A stretch of 64,000 nt of DNA from an uncultured Clostridia bacterium. Its GTDB lineage: Bacteria; Bacillota; Clostridia; Oscillospirales; Acutalibacteraceae. Of this stretch, positions 42,207 to 51,400 are shown piece by piece. Under the pieces are notes generated by a model. That model was given only the letters and a program-made list of their open reading frames with translations. It made no database searches and was not told the origin of the DNA. The stretch lies in the NCBI GenBank assembly GCA_947165155.1, contig CAMUZI010000003.1, forward strand, positions 1-64,000, given 5' to 3'. The stretch's first letter is position 1. Each line of letters opens with the position of its first letter. Position numbers and translations under genes: made by a program.

Positions 42207-43433
42207 GTGACTAGGTTTCGTAAGTTTTTGTGTGGCTTATTATCGGCGTCTTTTTGTGTTAATTCTTCTGTCTTTGCTGTTAAGAAAAAACAAATCGGTA
42301 ATGGTTTTTTTACAAAGACTCGTAGAAATAGATTTAAAACTGGGAGAGGCTTATCTGGTTCAGTTGTAGGAAAGCGTCAAAAGAGGTATGTTTCTAATAA
42401 TTTTATGAAGTACGGGAAGGCTATTAGTTGGGGAAAAGCTGGTAACAACGGTGTTAGGTTGTTCTTTAAAAATGGCAAAGTGAGAGTTGTTAGTTTTAGT
42501 TTACTAGGAACCTTGCCAGTGTCTGCTTTGTTGTATTTGGGTATTAGTCGGTGTGTTCCTTTTTTAGAGTGGAGAACGAAATGTAACTTGGATGCCTTTT
42601 TAGCTAACCAAAAACGTGAAACAGCCTTAGCATATTTGAATAGTGTAAGAGATTATTTGTGTGCAAAAAATGATGTAGACCCGAATTGTAAATTTACACC
42701 GTATAGAAAAATGGACGAAAAATATATTTTTTCTCCAGGGTATGCATTTGATTATGCAGAAAGTCAGAAAAAAGGAATTTCTAAAGATTTAATAGTTGCT
42801 ATAGTTGGCGATTTTAGTGGGAATGACAAAGTAGTAGATGATCTTGACGTGTTTAATAAAAACAAGGTCGTTAGTACTTCCACTTTCGATACTACGTTTA
42901 AACCTCATTTTCATGAATCCAGAAATCCGTGGATGAAACCACAAACTCTACATTATCTGGGCAAACATTTTGATAGTCTTTTTGGCAAACAAGATCATTA
43001 TGGTAAACAAGGCTATTATTGTGATTATGTTGTTGGAAATTCTGCTACATTGCTTTTTGATATGTATTTTGACAGTTTGTTTAATAAGTGGAATTTAAAT
43101 ATTTTTCGTTTAGGTGATAAAATTAAGTTTGATGATTCTTGGTTTTATGGATGGAATACTGTGTCGGTGGATAGGTATAATGTTTCGATTGATAAGGGTG
43201 AGTATTCTGGTCAGACTACAGATGACCATTTTGGTTTTGCACTAGAGGATCTTAGATCCAAATGGGGCAAGAATGTATCTGTCCCTCGTAGTGAGTTTTT
43301 GATGTATGTATCAAAAATTATAAGGGGTACTTGGGTATCTTATGCTTTAACAGTTTATTATTTGGGTGTAAGTTTGTTTGGCTCAAAAGAGAAATTTTTT
43401 GATGCCCTTGATAAAGAAAAAAATGCTATTTAG
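42207..43433 (+). CDS. Secreted effector-like protein downstream of tRNA-Ser
   Basis: A 408-aa protein, no known family. Signal peptide FLCGLLSASFCVNSSVFA, an Arg/Lys/Gly-rich stretch (KTRRNRFKTGRGLSG, GKRQKRY), a hydrophobic segment (VVSFSLLGTLPVSALLYLGI) and a C-terminal domain of about 290 residues rich in Asp/Phe/Tyr (KPHFHESRNPWMKPQTLHYL; WFYGWNTVSVDRY). The order of parts is the same as in the kinase protein and the obgE-flanking pair. GTG 42207 with AGGAGG upstream; it should be co-transcribed with the tRNA just upstream. Confidence 0.65.
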   Translation: MTRFRKFLCGLLSASFCVNSSVFAVKKKQIGNGFFTKTRRNRFKTGRGLSGSVVGKRQKRYVSNNFMKYGKAISWGKAGNNGVRLFFKNGKVRVVSFSLLGTLPVSALLYLGISRCVPFLEWRTKCNLDAFLANQKRETALAYLNSVRDYLCAKNDVDPNCKFTPYRKMDEKYIFSPGYAFDYAESQKKGISKDLIVAIVGDFSGNDKVVDDLDVFNKNKVVSTSTFDTTFKPHFHESRNPWMKPQTLHYLGKHFDSLFGKQDHYGKQGYYCDYVVGNSATLLFDMYFDSLFNKWNLNIFRLGDKIKFDDSWFYGWNTVSVDRYNVSIDKGEYSGQTTDDHFGFALEDLRSKWGKNVSVPRSEFLMYVSKIIRGTWVSYALTVYYLGVSLFGSKEKFFDALDKEKNAI

Positions 43434-43454
43434 ATTAAAACATAATTTGTGATT

Positions 43455-44378
43455 TTACACTCCTTTTGCTTTCAATAGATTTATCAAATTGTAGAGCGAT
43501 ATCCATATTTGGTTTGGGCCATCTTTTTGTTCTTCATCGAAGATTATTTGAAGACCTAAATGAAGGTGGCTTCTTTTGATATTGTTTACATTTTCTTTAT
43601 CGCTATATCCTGTTTTTCCAACATATCCTATATGCTGTCCAGCTTTAACACTATCCCCTTCGTGAATCGATGGATTAAATGGCTTGTCTTTTCTTAGATG
43701 TGCGTAATACCAATATCTTAATTTATCATGACTTCGTATTCCTATTCTCCATCCGCCAAATCTATTCCATCCCATTATCTCTATATATCCATCTTCAACT
43801 GCCAAAACTGGAGTTCCTATGGCACAAAATAAATCATGACCCAAATGAGGTCTTCTAAAACCGAAGGTACGTTTGGCACCGAAATCATCATAGTGGGTAA
43901 ATGGATATCCTCTAGGAATGGGGCTAGAGATTTTTATTCCGTATTCCTTAGTTTTTGTTCCATCTTTTTTAGTTATTTCTTTTTCTCCCAGAACTCCATT
44001 CAATATGGAAGAATAAGCTTTAACATAGTAGTCGTGTAATTTTCTATTTGAAATTTCTATTTCTTCTTCGTTTTTGATTTTTTTTACGTATTCTTCTAGA
44101 TGTTTTTTTTGATATCTTTTAAAGTTCCCTCCATATTTTGTTCCCAAATATGAAAGTACGCTAATCCAGTTTATTTCATTTTTTTCTTTCAATTGATGCG
44201 ATGATATATCTGCATTCATGGTATCTTTTAGTACTTCTAATGTTGGCGAAAAATCTATATACTTGATAACCGACTTATCATGAGCCCCCACTAGAACTTT
44301 TTTATTTATAACTATTCCAAGAAAAACAACAGATGATACAAATAACGATGAAATGAGTATCATATTTATTTTTTTCAT
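43455..44378 (-). CDS. M23-family (LytM) peptidase, membrane-anchored
   Basis: A 307-aa protein with an N-terminal membrane helix (MILISSLFVSSVVFLGIVI) and a C-terminal LytM domain: HLGHDLFCAIGTPVLAVEDG (metal His and Asp), WYYAHLRK and SHLHLGLQ (HxH). These cut or remodel peptidoglycan cross-bridges; the intact ligands suggest activity. Middle part includes a coiled region with KKDGTKTKEYG. ATG 44378 lacks a strong ribosome site (GATAATTT). Its 5' end is duplicated at about 44587-44794. Confidence 0.85.
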   Translation of the reverse strand: MKKINMILISSLFVSSVVFLGIVINKKVLVGAHDKSVIKYIDFSPTLEVLKDTMNADISSHQLKEKNEINWISVLSYLGTKYGGNFKRYQKKHLEEYVKKIKNEEEIEISNRKLHDYYVKAYSSILNGVLGEKEITKKDGTKTKEYGIKISSPIPRGYPFTHYDDFGAKRTFGFRRPHLGHDLFCAIGTPVLAVEDGYIEIMGWNRFGGWRIGIRSHDKLRYWYYAHLRKDKPFNPSIHEGDSVKAGQHIGYVGKTGYSDKENVNNIKRSHLHLGLQIIFDEEQKDGPNQIWISLYNLINLLKAKGV

Positions 44379-44794
44379 ACGATTTTATAAATTATCCTCT
44401 CGTTTCAAGTATTAAAATATATTCAATTATTGACATTCATATTTCTTCATTACATAGAATTTTGTGGTAAATTCTGAATAATCAAATTAACTTCGGTAAA
44501 TTGAGTAATGATTTTTAAGAAATTTTCTCACGAATTTTATCGATTCTATTTATTATATTTGTACATTTTTGATGTTTATGTAATTTGGCGGAAAATTTAT
44601 ATATTTAATAGCTGGTCTATCATGAATACTTACCAGAACTTTTTTATTTATAACTATTCCGAGAAAAACAACAGATGATACAAATGACGATGACATGAGT
44701 ATCATATTTATTTTTTTCATACGATTTTATAAATTATCCTCTCGTTTCAAGTATTAAAATATATTCAATTATTGACATTCATATTTCTTCATTT
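44243..44794. repeat. Duplicated 5' end of the M23 peptidase gene
   Basis: 44243-44452 (start of the gene and its leader) and 44587-44794 are direct repeats at an offset of 342 with about 90% identity over the first codons, the ATG and the upstream 70 bp. The upstream copy still encodes an equivalent signal-anchor (MKKINMILMSSSFVSSVVF) but soon runs into stops. Confidence 0.9.
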
Positions 44795-45003
44795 TGATAT
44801 TTCTAATGTCCCGTAAATATGGTTATCATTGTGATTATAAAATAGATATAACAAACTTGCGGCCAAGTTACACTGCAATCTTAGCACTTCAAATCAATAA
44901 AAAATTCTTAGTTGAACATTACTTCGGATATTTTCTATGGAATACCTTTAAAAATATCAAAATAGGCATTACTAAAAGTAGATCTTAGAGGTAAATTGCC
45001 AAA
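44795..45003. other. Gene-free stretch with an isolated element end
   Basis: A short frame (44794-44988) has no ribosome site. GGCATTACTAAAAGTAGAT at 44964-44982 matches the left end of the MITE family with no partner end. Confidence 0.4.
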
Positions 45004-45590
45004 ATACACGTTTTGTATAGATCATTAAGATTGGAAAGTGAGGATGAATGGTGTATCGTGACCTTTACATATTGAATAGAGGCAAAAAATTTTGAAACAT
45101 GCACTGATAAAAATTCATTTAACACAGGTGACGTATTGGATCGGATTTTGAAAACTCTTGAAGTTTTTAGGACTTTGCATGGTAGAGAATGGGTTTTACA
45201 GGAATCTTAATCCAAGTAATATAGTGCGCAGGAAAAATAGATCTCTGCGCGTAATAGACTTAGGCAGAGCGATTGATATGATAGGAATAAAGATACAGTG
45301 GTCACATGGGATAATGTAAATTTAATCGAAAATCGGAATTGTAACTCGGATTTGTCGGCAAAGAAGTTACTGGTCGCTAGACTGTTTGAAACAAAAAAAT
45401 ATGATTCGGATAATAAGATTCTTCATGAGAGCATTATATTATAGTTAGAAAAATCTAAAAGTTGTAAGAAATTGCGTAATGGTTTAGTGAGCTTTTAGGA
45501 TATGAGTGATGATTTTTGGTTTATTTTTTGTATTAAAATTCAGAATGCTAATAGATACAGAGTTTGCAAAGGTCACAGAGTAATCAAACA
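45004..45590 (+). pseudogene. Decayed eukaryotic-like kinase gene
   Basis: Pieces in successive frames line up with a kinase: AKIHVLYRSLRLESEDEWCI (strand-turn-hinge), VTFTY then TGA, IEAKNFETCTDKNSF, GDVLDRILKTLEVFRTLHG (helix before the catalytic loop), then after a frameshift NGFYRNLNPSNIVRR (catalytic loop, HRD changed to YRN, Asn kept), SLRVIDLGRAID (DFG as DLG), and in a third frame DTVVTWDNVNLIENRNC to a TAG. At least one stop and two frameshifts. It resembles, but is not the same type as, the secreted kinase at 12443-13738. Confidence 0.6.
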
Positions 45591-45943
45591 AGCAAATCGA
45601 ATCCCGGAAATTTTAGATTTCTAGGAATCTTTATTTTTGTGATTTTCTTGGAGGTCAAGAATTTAGAAAGTTATGAAGTCTGTTTAGGACTTTCCTTAAT
45701 TAAGCAGACAACCTTGGTAGGCTTTTTAAGATTTTTTTTTGTAAGAGCTCTGCCGAATTTCTTTAAATTTTATTTTTTTTTATTTGTGAATAAATTATGA
45801 AAAACAATTACGTGGTGGAATCTACAGATGTTAGTGAAGGTAATAAAAGCTGAGGTTAATTTTGAAGTTTGGACATTCAATAAATAAAAACGATTACTGA
45901 AAACAAATTTGGCAAAACAAAAAATCAAAAAAGGAAAATCCAT
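45591..45943. other. Gene-free stretch between the kinase pseudogene and the sigma-like gene
   Basis: No gene supported; the 78-codon frame 45564-45800 has no ribosome site and odd composition (long Phe runs). Confidence 0.5.
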
Positions 45944-46237
45944 ATGAAAATTTATGCAAAAAATGTCATTCTTGGGGAATTTACACCTAAATCCAGCGAA
46001 AACGAATTTATGGAAAGGTATGAAAAAGAAAAACTTTGTACAAGAATCAATTCCTTGCCCGAGAAGCAAAGGAGAAGGATAATTTTAAAATTCTATTACG
46101 GATTAAAAATTTTGCAAATTGCAAAAATCGAGAAATGCAATAAAAGATATACCAAACCCACACTCTCAAAAGTATTGAAAAATTTGAGGACACAAGCCAC
46201 CGAAAAAAATGAAAAAAATTCAATTTTTTCGAAATAA
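45944..46237 (+). CDS. Small sigma-70 region-4-like protein
   Basis: A 97-aa protein with LCTRINSLPEKQRRRIILKF followed by YYGLKILQIAKIEKCNKR and TLSKVLKNL: the helix-turn-helix of sigma region 4, as in small clostridial and phage sigma-like activators. The DNA-recognition part is less regular than normal (KRYTKPTLSK instead of SxxAVxxSI). ATG 45944 with AAAAGGAAAA upstream. It is in a decayed area, so it may be a mobile-element or prophage gene; real but function uncertain. Confidence 0.55.
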   Translation: MKIYAKNVILGEFTPKSSENEFMERYEKEKLCTRINSLPEKQRRRIILKFYYGLKILQIAKIEKCNKRYTKPTLSKVLKNLRTQATEKNEKNSIFSK

Positions 46238-46317
46238 AGGAACCCTTTTTGATTTTTTCAACGTCTTAGGTTTATTGCAGATTCTGTTTTTCACTTCATT
46301 TGTCGACTAAAACAATA

Positions 46318-46335
46318 CTTCCGGCAAACCGGAAG
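46318..46335 (-). terminator. Hairpin after the zinc-ribbon gene
   Basis: CTTCCGG-CAAA-CCGGAAG, a 7-bp perfect stem 25 nt past the gene end (minus strand). The following T tract is weak (TATTGTTTTAG), so it is a possible terminator. Confidence 0.5.
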
Positions 46336-46360
46336 CGCTAAACTTTAGACACAAGACAGC

Positions 46361-46642
46361 CTAATTAGATCGCATTTGCGCAAAACATTCGCTGCAATAA
46401 ACGGGACGCCCCTCAGTCGGTTTGAAAGGAACTATTGCCTCTTGCCCGCACTGAGCACAGACTGAATGGAACATCTCACCACGCACTCTCTGTTTGCGTG
46501 CATCACGACATGCCTTACATCTTTTTGGCTGATTTTGAAAATTTTTTTCTGCGTAAAATTGCTGCTCACCTGCTGTAAAAATAAAAGGTTGACCACAATT
46601 CTCACACTTCAGCTCGATGTCCCCATACTCTTCACTGCACAT
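46361..46642 (-). CDS. Small double zinc-ribbon protein
   Basis: A 93-aa protein with CENCGQPF, then CKACRDARKQRVRGE (the conserved zf-trcl type start), and a second ribbon CAQCGQEAIVPFKPTEGRPV ending in YCSECF (the CxxC_CxxC domain). Such small proteins are widely kept in Clostridia and are thought to act in nucleic-acid or protein binding. Base composition is less AT-rich than around it, so it is probably under selection. ATG 46642 has GAGGTAGTT upstream. Confidence 0.8.
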   Translation of the reverse strand: MCSEEYGDIELKCENCGQPFIFTAGEQQFYAEKNFQNQPKRCKACRDARKQRVRGEMFHSVCAQCGQEAIVPFKPTEGRPVYCSECFAQMRSN

Positions 46643-46670
46643 AACAACTACCTCACTTTACTACAATCTA

Positions 46671-46739
46671 CCCCAAGGACGGTTTCGAACCGACATCTCT
46701 GCGAAAAATACAACGCTTTTCAATCTAAGCTACTTGGGC
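46671..46739 (-). pseudogene. tRNA-like remnant (possible tRNA-Lys)
   Basis: On the minus strand: acceptor GCCCAAG against CTTGGGG (6 of 7), D stem GCTT/AAGC, T loop TTCGAAA with a one-mismatch stem. The anticodon arm (TTGTATTTTTCGCAG) lacks about 2-4 bases and does not fold, the total is 69 nt, and no CCA is encoded, unlike the four intact tRNAs in the window. It probably is a decayed tRNA. Confidence 0.45.
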
Positions 46740-47012
46740 AAAACAACCCTTGTCAGTCTTTTATCATAAATCAATTTGTATGTCAACAAAAAAATCAGAA
46801 AAAATGATATCTTTTGGAATAAAAATTAAAATTACGAGCTTTTCTCGAAAAACTACAGAAAAAATTAAATCAAACGCTCTATTTTTAACATCCGAACACA
46901 ATGGAAAACATGTTTATTTTTGCATTTATGCACTAATTGAATAATTTAACTCAAAAATACACGCTCAAATTAAAATTATACTTTTTGGTGAAAGCTAAAT
47001 TTTAACTTTTAC
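46740..47012. other. Gene-free stretch before the recombinase end
   Basis: Nothing recognised. A plus frame (46750-46944) lacks a ribosome site. Confidence 0.5.
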
Positions 47013-47954
47013 CTACAAGTTTGAAAGAGGATTTAAATCTATTGCTTTTTTTATTTGTTCGCTACTTGTGTGTGTATATATTTGAGTTAGCGATATATTT
47101 TCATGTCCCAGAACATCTCTTAAAACTCTTATATCCACGTGCCCATGTTGATACATCAACGTTGCGGCAGTGTGCCTTAATTTATGTGTAGAAAAACCAC
47201 GATTTCCAAGTCCGGCAAGTTTAAAATATTTCACCATCAGATGTTGTATGGTTTTAGGGCTTATACGAGTTTTAAGTCTACTTAAAAATAATGCATTTTT
47301 ATCTTTTGCTTCTCCGCGCACTAGTTTATAAGATTCTATGGCCTCTATGCATGCTTCATTTAAGTATATCAATCTTTCCTTATTCCCCTTGCCTATCACC
47401 CTTAAAGAGCCATCTGATCCTATATCGCTAAAGTTTATTCCTACTAATTCTGAGAGCCTTAGGCCACAATTTAAAAATATTGTTGTTATAGCGTAATCTC
47501 GCTCCCAATATTTCTGTTTAGTGTTTTTTATAGTTTCCAAAAGATGTTTACTCTCTTCCAATGTCAAAAATTTTGGAATTCTTTTTCCTAATTTTGGACC
47601 ATCGATGGAATTCATAGGATCTACATCCATCAATTTCAGATGTACTGTTAAATATTTATAAAATGATCTAAGGGACGCCAACTTTCTTGCACGCGTAGGA
47701 GACAAACATGAACGACCTTTAACTAAATAATTCATGTATTCCAAGATTTCGATAGAAGTCACAGATTTTAGCAAATCTTCATCGATTAGCGAAAAATAAT
47801 CTTTGATTTCATCTTTTTCGTCTATTAATTTTCTTGATTTTAACAAAAATTTAGAAAAGATCATCAAATCAAACCTATATTCATCTATAGTTGTATGTGA
47901 CCTTCCTTTTACGTTGGACATGTAAAGAAAAAAATTATCAAATATCAATGACAT
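47013..47954 (-). CDS. Tyrosine recombinase, XerC/XerD-like
   Basis: A 313-aa site-specific recombinase. N-terminal SAM-like core domain (FDNFFLYMSNVKGRSHTTID), then the catalytic domain with Arg in NCGLRLSELVGI, Lys in GKGNKERLIYL, HKLRHTAATLMYQHG (HxxR), the GHENISLTQIYTH block with His and the nucleophile Tyr. Length and TIDEYRFDL start match XerD/RipX-type chromosome dimer resolvases; an additional role in mobile-element insertion is possible. No XerC/D partner is in the window. Confidence 0.9.
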   Translation of the reverse strand: MSLIFDNFFLYMSNVKGRSHTTIDEYRFDLMIFSKFLLKSRKLIDEKDEIKDYFSLIDEDLLKSVTSIEILEYMNYLVKGRSCLSPTRARKLASLRSFYKYLTVHLKLMDVDPMNSIDGPKLGKRIPKFLTLEESKHLLETIKNTKQKYWERDYAITTIFLNCGLRLSELVGINFSDIGSDGSLRVIGKGNKERLIYLNEACIEAIESYKLVRGEAKDKNALFLSRLKTRISPKTIQHLMVKYFKLAGLGNRGFSTHKLRHTAATLMYQHGHVDIRVLRDVLGHENISLTQIYTHTSSEQIKKAIDLNPLSNL

Positions 47955-48015
47955 AAAAATACTCCGATAAGTTTAAGCCTACACTATAATGTAGAAAAAA
48001 TTGTTGTTCAAGGTG

Positions 48016-48123
48016 GGCATTGCAAAACTTATTGCTGGTCTAAAAGTTTAAACACGATTGTTTACTCCCTCTTATTTTTTTTATACCGTGACTATTTCTC
48101 TTCTGTTTATTTTTAGCAATACT
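48016..48123. mobile_element. Degenerate MITE remnant (copy N)
   Basis: Left GGGCATTGCAAAAC and right TTTATTTTTAGCAATAC ends, with no internal hairpin and only about 108 bp. It is 4 bp from the -35 box of the next gene. Confidence 0.5.
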
Positions 48124-48127
48124 TTGC

Positions 48128-48156
48128 TTGACATTTACACTTAGATGGTTTAGAAT
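48128..48156 (+). promoter_or_regulatory. Promoter of the 48200-50152 gene
   Basis: TTGACA (48128-48133), 17-bp spacer, TAGAAT (48151-48156). Confidence 0.8.
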
Positions 48157-48199
48157 CTAAGCAGTTTCGGGTACTTTTTTGGAGTAGGGGAAGAGAAAT

Positions 48200-50152
48200 A
48201 TGAGTAAATTTAGTAGGGTGAAAAAAGTTTTATCTTTGATTGTGGGGATAACTAATTTTAATTTGATGAATGTTGAGGCAGTTAAGAAGGTCAAGAGGGA
48301 AAAAATGAATCCAGGTTCTAAGGCAGTTTTTGGTGCTAAAAAAACAGTGCTGAAAAAGAAGCATGTAGGTGTATCTGGAATCGAAAAAAAGGTAAATCCT
48401 AAAGGTGCGAAAAACAACAAGAAAAAAATTGTTGGGGCAGAGAATGTTAAATCGTTGAAGAAAAATGTTAAGATGAGCAGTTCGCGAAGGAACCGTGCTT
48501 TACGTTCGTTGCATCGGCGGAAGGTGGCTCAAAAAACTAATGGTGGATATTTCGTAGATAAAGATGGCAACATTAGGTGGAGAAATGTTGGTATTACGTC
48601 TGCGTGGGGTGTCCCTACTACTGCGGTTGTAGGGACTGGTGTCGTATTAGGTGCTGAAAAGCTTCTTGGAAGCAGTAATCCAAATCAGTATAAACCCGCT
48701 GAATACAACAATAAAGCATCTCAGACATTTATCAATATAAACGAATCTAGTGTGCAAACTAGCAGCAGTAGTGAAAATCTACAGAATCCCATTGTTTTGC
48801 CTGGTGTTACTAATAAAGAAATTGTCCATAATGGTTTAGACAGCGATTTGGGGAATACTAATCAAGTTTTTGACCAGCCTGTTACACAAGCTGGCGGCGG
48901 TGAAAATCCAAAGATTTTTCCCATTGCTGCTTCTCAATATCTTGATAATAATAGCGCTGAAGAAGAAAATGTCGTTAATAATTTAGGCGGCAATTTGAGT
49001 TTTGGCCCTCAAAACGGAGATGACGCCCCAGCAGAAAGTTATGATGAAGCTTTGGCGATAGTTAAAGAGGCATTTGAAAGTGAAAAGCCTCCAAAAGGGA
49101 ATCCCGTTCGCATAAAAGCGAGCTTTAAGGGCAGTGGGTTGGATGGCAACAGTGGAAAAGGATATGAAGCGGCAAATAATGTGTATCATTCTAAGCGTCC
49201 GCAGCACAATCTTAAGTTATTCTTATGGAGGCAGTTACCAAAGTGTGTTTTGCGTATGAGTGCTAATGAGTTTGAGGTGTGGCTTGCTTTGAAACTCCTT
49301 GAAAATGAAAATTTAGAGGGGGATTTCTTTGGTCATGAGTTTGTTTTCGGAACTGGTAAAGATAAAGTTGGTCTTAAGTTGAAAAGAGACTATAATATTG
49401 AGTGGAATTTAGGACAAGATGTCGGGTTAGGTGTACAGTTTGGATATGGCAAACAATCGATGAGTGAATCAACGCGTGCAGGGGTCATAAGTAAGGGTGA
49501 AAAGGAAGTGCTTGAATTTTCAACCAGTGGGAAAACTGCTTATGGCAAGATCACGTTTGTTGCGGACACTGCAGAATTAGCATATAAAAAGCAGCTTGAA
49601 TCGGCTGTTAGGGCGTGTATGAATTGGGATACAATTACCATAGGAGAAAAGGGAGGCTTTCTTAGCAATGGTTGGACAAGAACGGTAGATGGTAATCTTG
49701 ATTCTCCTTTGAAGCATCTTCGGGAACTTGGTAGAGGAAAATACCAAGGCGTTGTTAAATCAATTTTGGATACCTTGTGTTCAAAAAACGCAAAGTTGGA
49801 AGGGGGGAAAGTCAAGTTCAGCGCTAGCAATAGGGTTAAAATGTTAAAAAAAGACAAAAAAGCGACGAATTTCCTTAGAATGCTTTCGCTTATTAGATAT
49901 TTTGCCGTTTATGTTTCTACTGGGTATACGGTTAATGGCTTTTTGGACGGTGCTAAGCAGTTGCTTAGTGCACTAGCTTTTGCAATGATAGATAAGCTGT
50001 ATGTTCTTGACGGGGGTGAGTCAGCGCTGGTTGCTCCTCTTTTGAAAGCGTGTGGTGGAATCCTTGACCCTAAAGATATGATAAATTATGGGTTGGGTAC
50101 GCTTTATGAAGACTTAGGAGATGCTGGTGGTGGCTGTCGTTACATTGGGTAG
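48200..50152 (+). CDS. Large secreted effector-like protein
   Basis: A 650-aa protein of no known family. A weak signal peptide (VLSLIVGITNFNLMNVEA) is followed by about 120 Lys/Arg-rich residues (KKKHVGVSGIEKKVNPKG, SSSRRNRALRSLHRRK), a Gly/Val-rich segment (VPTTAVVGTGVVLGAEKLLG) and a long Asn/Ser-rich linker. The C-terminal domain (about 280-650) includes HNLKLFLWRQLPKCVLRMS, NEFEVWLALKLLENEN, a glycine-rich strand part (LGQDVGLGVQFGYGKQSMS) and an end with helices. It shares the common plan of the family but is the longest. ATG 48200 with AGGGGAAGAG upstream. Confidence 0.65.
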   Translation: MSKFSRVKKVLSLIVGITNFNLMNVEAVKKVKREKMNPGSKAVFGAKKTVLKKKHVGVSGIEKKVNPKGAKNNKKKIVGAENVKSLKKNVKMSSSRRNRALRSLHRRKVAQKTNGGYFVDKDGNIRWRNVGITSAWGVPTTAVVGTGVVLGAEKLLGSSNPNQYKPAEYNNKASQTFININESSVQTSSSSENLQNPIVLPGVTNKEIVHNGLDSDLGNTNQVFDQPVTQAGGGENPKIFPIAASQYLDNNSAEEENVVNNLGGNLSFGPQNGDDAPAESYDEALAIVKEAFESEKPPKGNPVRIKASFKGSGLDGNSGKGYEAANNVYHSKRPQHNLKLFLWRQLPKCVLRMSANEFEVWLALKLLENENLEGDFFGHEFVFGTGKDKVGLKLKRDYNIEWNLGQDVGLGVQFGYGKQSMSESTRAGVISKGEKEVLEFSTSGKTAYGKITFVADTAELAYKKQLESAVRACMNWDTITIGEKGGFLSNGWTRTVDGNLDSPLKHLRELGRGKYQGVVKSILDTLCSKNAKLEGGKVKFSASNRVKMLKKDKKATNFLRMLSLIRYFAVYVSTGYTVNGFLDGAKQLLSALAFAMIDKLYVLDGGESALVAPLLKACGGILDPKDMINYGLGTLYEDLGDAGGGCRYIG

Positions 50153-50212
50153 ATTGAATTTTTTCGAATTTGTGAATAAGATAGAACATATATTTGTAAT
50201 AGGGGGTAGTTT

Positions 50213-50968
50213 GTGAGTGGTGATGGTCGAGCGTTGTTTATGAAAGGCTTGAAAGCTGGGATCCCAATCGGAATAGGATATGTGCCGGTTTCGGTAGCAG
50301 TATCCGTTATGGCATCCAAAATGGGGTTAGCATTTCTGCCTTGGCAAATGATGAATTGGTTAGTTTACTCGGGTTCGGGTGAGTCCGTCATCTTGAATTT
50401 GATTTCAGGCGGGGAAACTGCACTTTTGATGTATATTTTAGCGTTTTCAATAGTGAACTGTAGGCATATTCTTCTTTCGCTCTCGCTAGCGCAAAAGACA
50501 GATAAAAATATGAGCTTTTTGCAGCGGGTGGTTTTTGTAATTTTCAACACCGATGAGACATTTGCGGTCTCTATGCAGCAGAAAGGCGCCTTGCGAGCAC
50601 CTTATTTGTTCGGAATTGTAGTTGTTCCATACATTGGATGGTGCTTCGGGGCATTTGCAGGATTTGTATTCAATTCGATGTTACCCGCATCCGTCAAGTC
50701 TGCGTTTGGAATTATGTTGTACTCTATGTTTTTAGCACTTATAGTTCCACCAATGAAAAAATCGCGCCAAATCTCGATAGTAGTAATTCTTGCAGCGTCT
50801 ATGAGTATTTTGCTTGAGTGTGTACCGATCGTCAAGTTGACGTCTGGTCAAGTAATGATGATATGCACTATAGTTACGTGCTTGATAGGGGCAATCTTTT
50901 TCCCGGTCGAGCAAGAAAAAAGTGGCGTAGCAGAAGAGGAAGAGAATATTGCTGAAAATAACATGTAA
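50213..50968 (+). CDS. azlC: AzlC-family branched-chain amino acid exporter, large subunit
   Basis: A 251-aa membrane protein with 5-6 helices, matching AzlC by the start GLKAGIPIGIGYVPVSVAVSVMA and LVYSGSGESVILNLI (usual YAGSGQF), RHILLSLSL and FNTDETFAVS. Exports branched-chain amino acids or analogues with AzlD. GTG start 50213 with GGGGG upstream. Together with the liv cassette it suggests tight control of branched-chain amino acids. Confidence 0.88.
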   Translation: MSGDGRALFMKGLKAGIPIGIGYVPVSVAVSVMASKMGLAFLPWQMMNWLVYSGSGESVILNLISGGETALLMYILAFSIVNCRHILLSLSLAQKTDKNMSFLQRVVFVIFNTDETFAVSMQQKGALRAPYLFGIVVVPYIGWCFGAFAGFVFNSMLPASVKSAFGIMLYSMFLALIVPPMKKSRQISIVVILAASMSILLECVPIVKLTSGQVMMICTIVTCLIGAIFFPVEQEKSGVAEEEENIAENNM

Positions 50969-50979
50969 GGAGGTCTGCA

Positions 50980-51300
50980 GTGGATAATAGTGGTTTTGTT
51001 TTGTTGTTGGGAATTATATTGGGATTGGTTTCGTGGTTAATGAAAATAGTTCCATTTGTCTTCCTAAAAAAGAAAATAGAAAATAAGTTTTTAAGTTCAT
51101 TTTTGTATTACATACCATACGCGATAATGACTTCGATGACGATTCCGGAGGTTTTTCATTCTACTTCGTCGTTTGGTTCTGCGGCGGTTGGCGTAGGAGT
51201 AGCGGTGGTTTTAAGTCTTTTAGATAGAGGTTTGTTGACAGTCTCCTTGTCCTCTACTGCGGCTGTTTTCTTGATTGAAAAAATATTTAATATAGTTTAG
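50980..51300 (+). CDS. azlD: AzlD-family branched-chain amino acid exporter, small subunit
   Basis: A 106-aa protein with four predicted helices; family-like IPYAIMTSMTIPEVF and VVLSLLDRGLLTVSLSS. GTG 50980 with AAGGAGG upstream, 11 nt past azlC. Confidence 0.85.
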   Translation: MDNSGFVLLLGIILGLVSWLMKIVPFVFLKKKIENKFLSSFLYYIPYAIMTSMTIPEVFHSTSSFGSAAVGVGVAVVLSLLDRGLLTVSLSSTAAVFLIEKIFNIV

Positions 51301-51400
51301 ACTTTCTAGGAGACCAGAAGTGTTCGAGTTCTTTGCGCTTTTGCTTTTTTCATTTGGAGTTCGAATATCGTGGTTGTGTTGATTTTTTGGAGGCAAGAGG

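Noticed and set aside
45564..45800. 78-codon plus frame rich in Phe
   Set aside because: No ribosome site; arises from T-runs.
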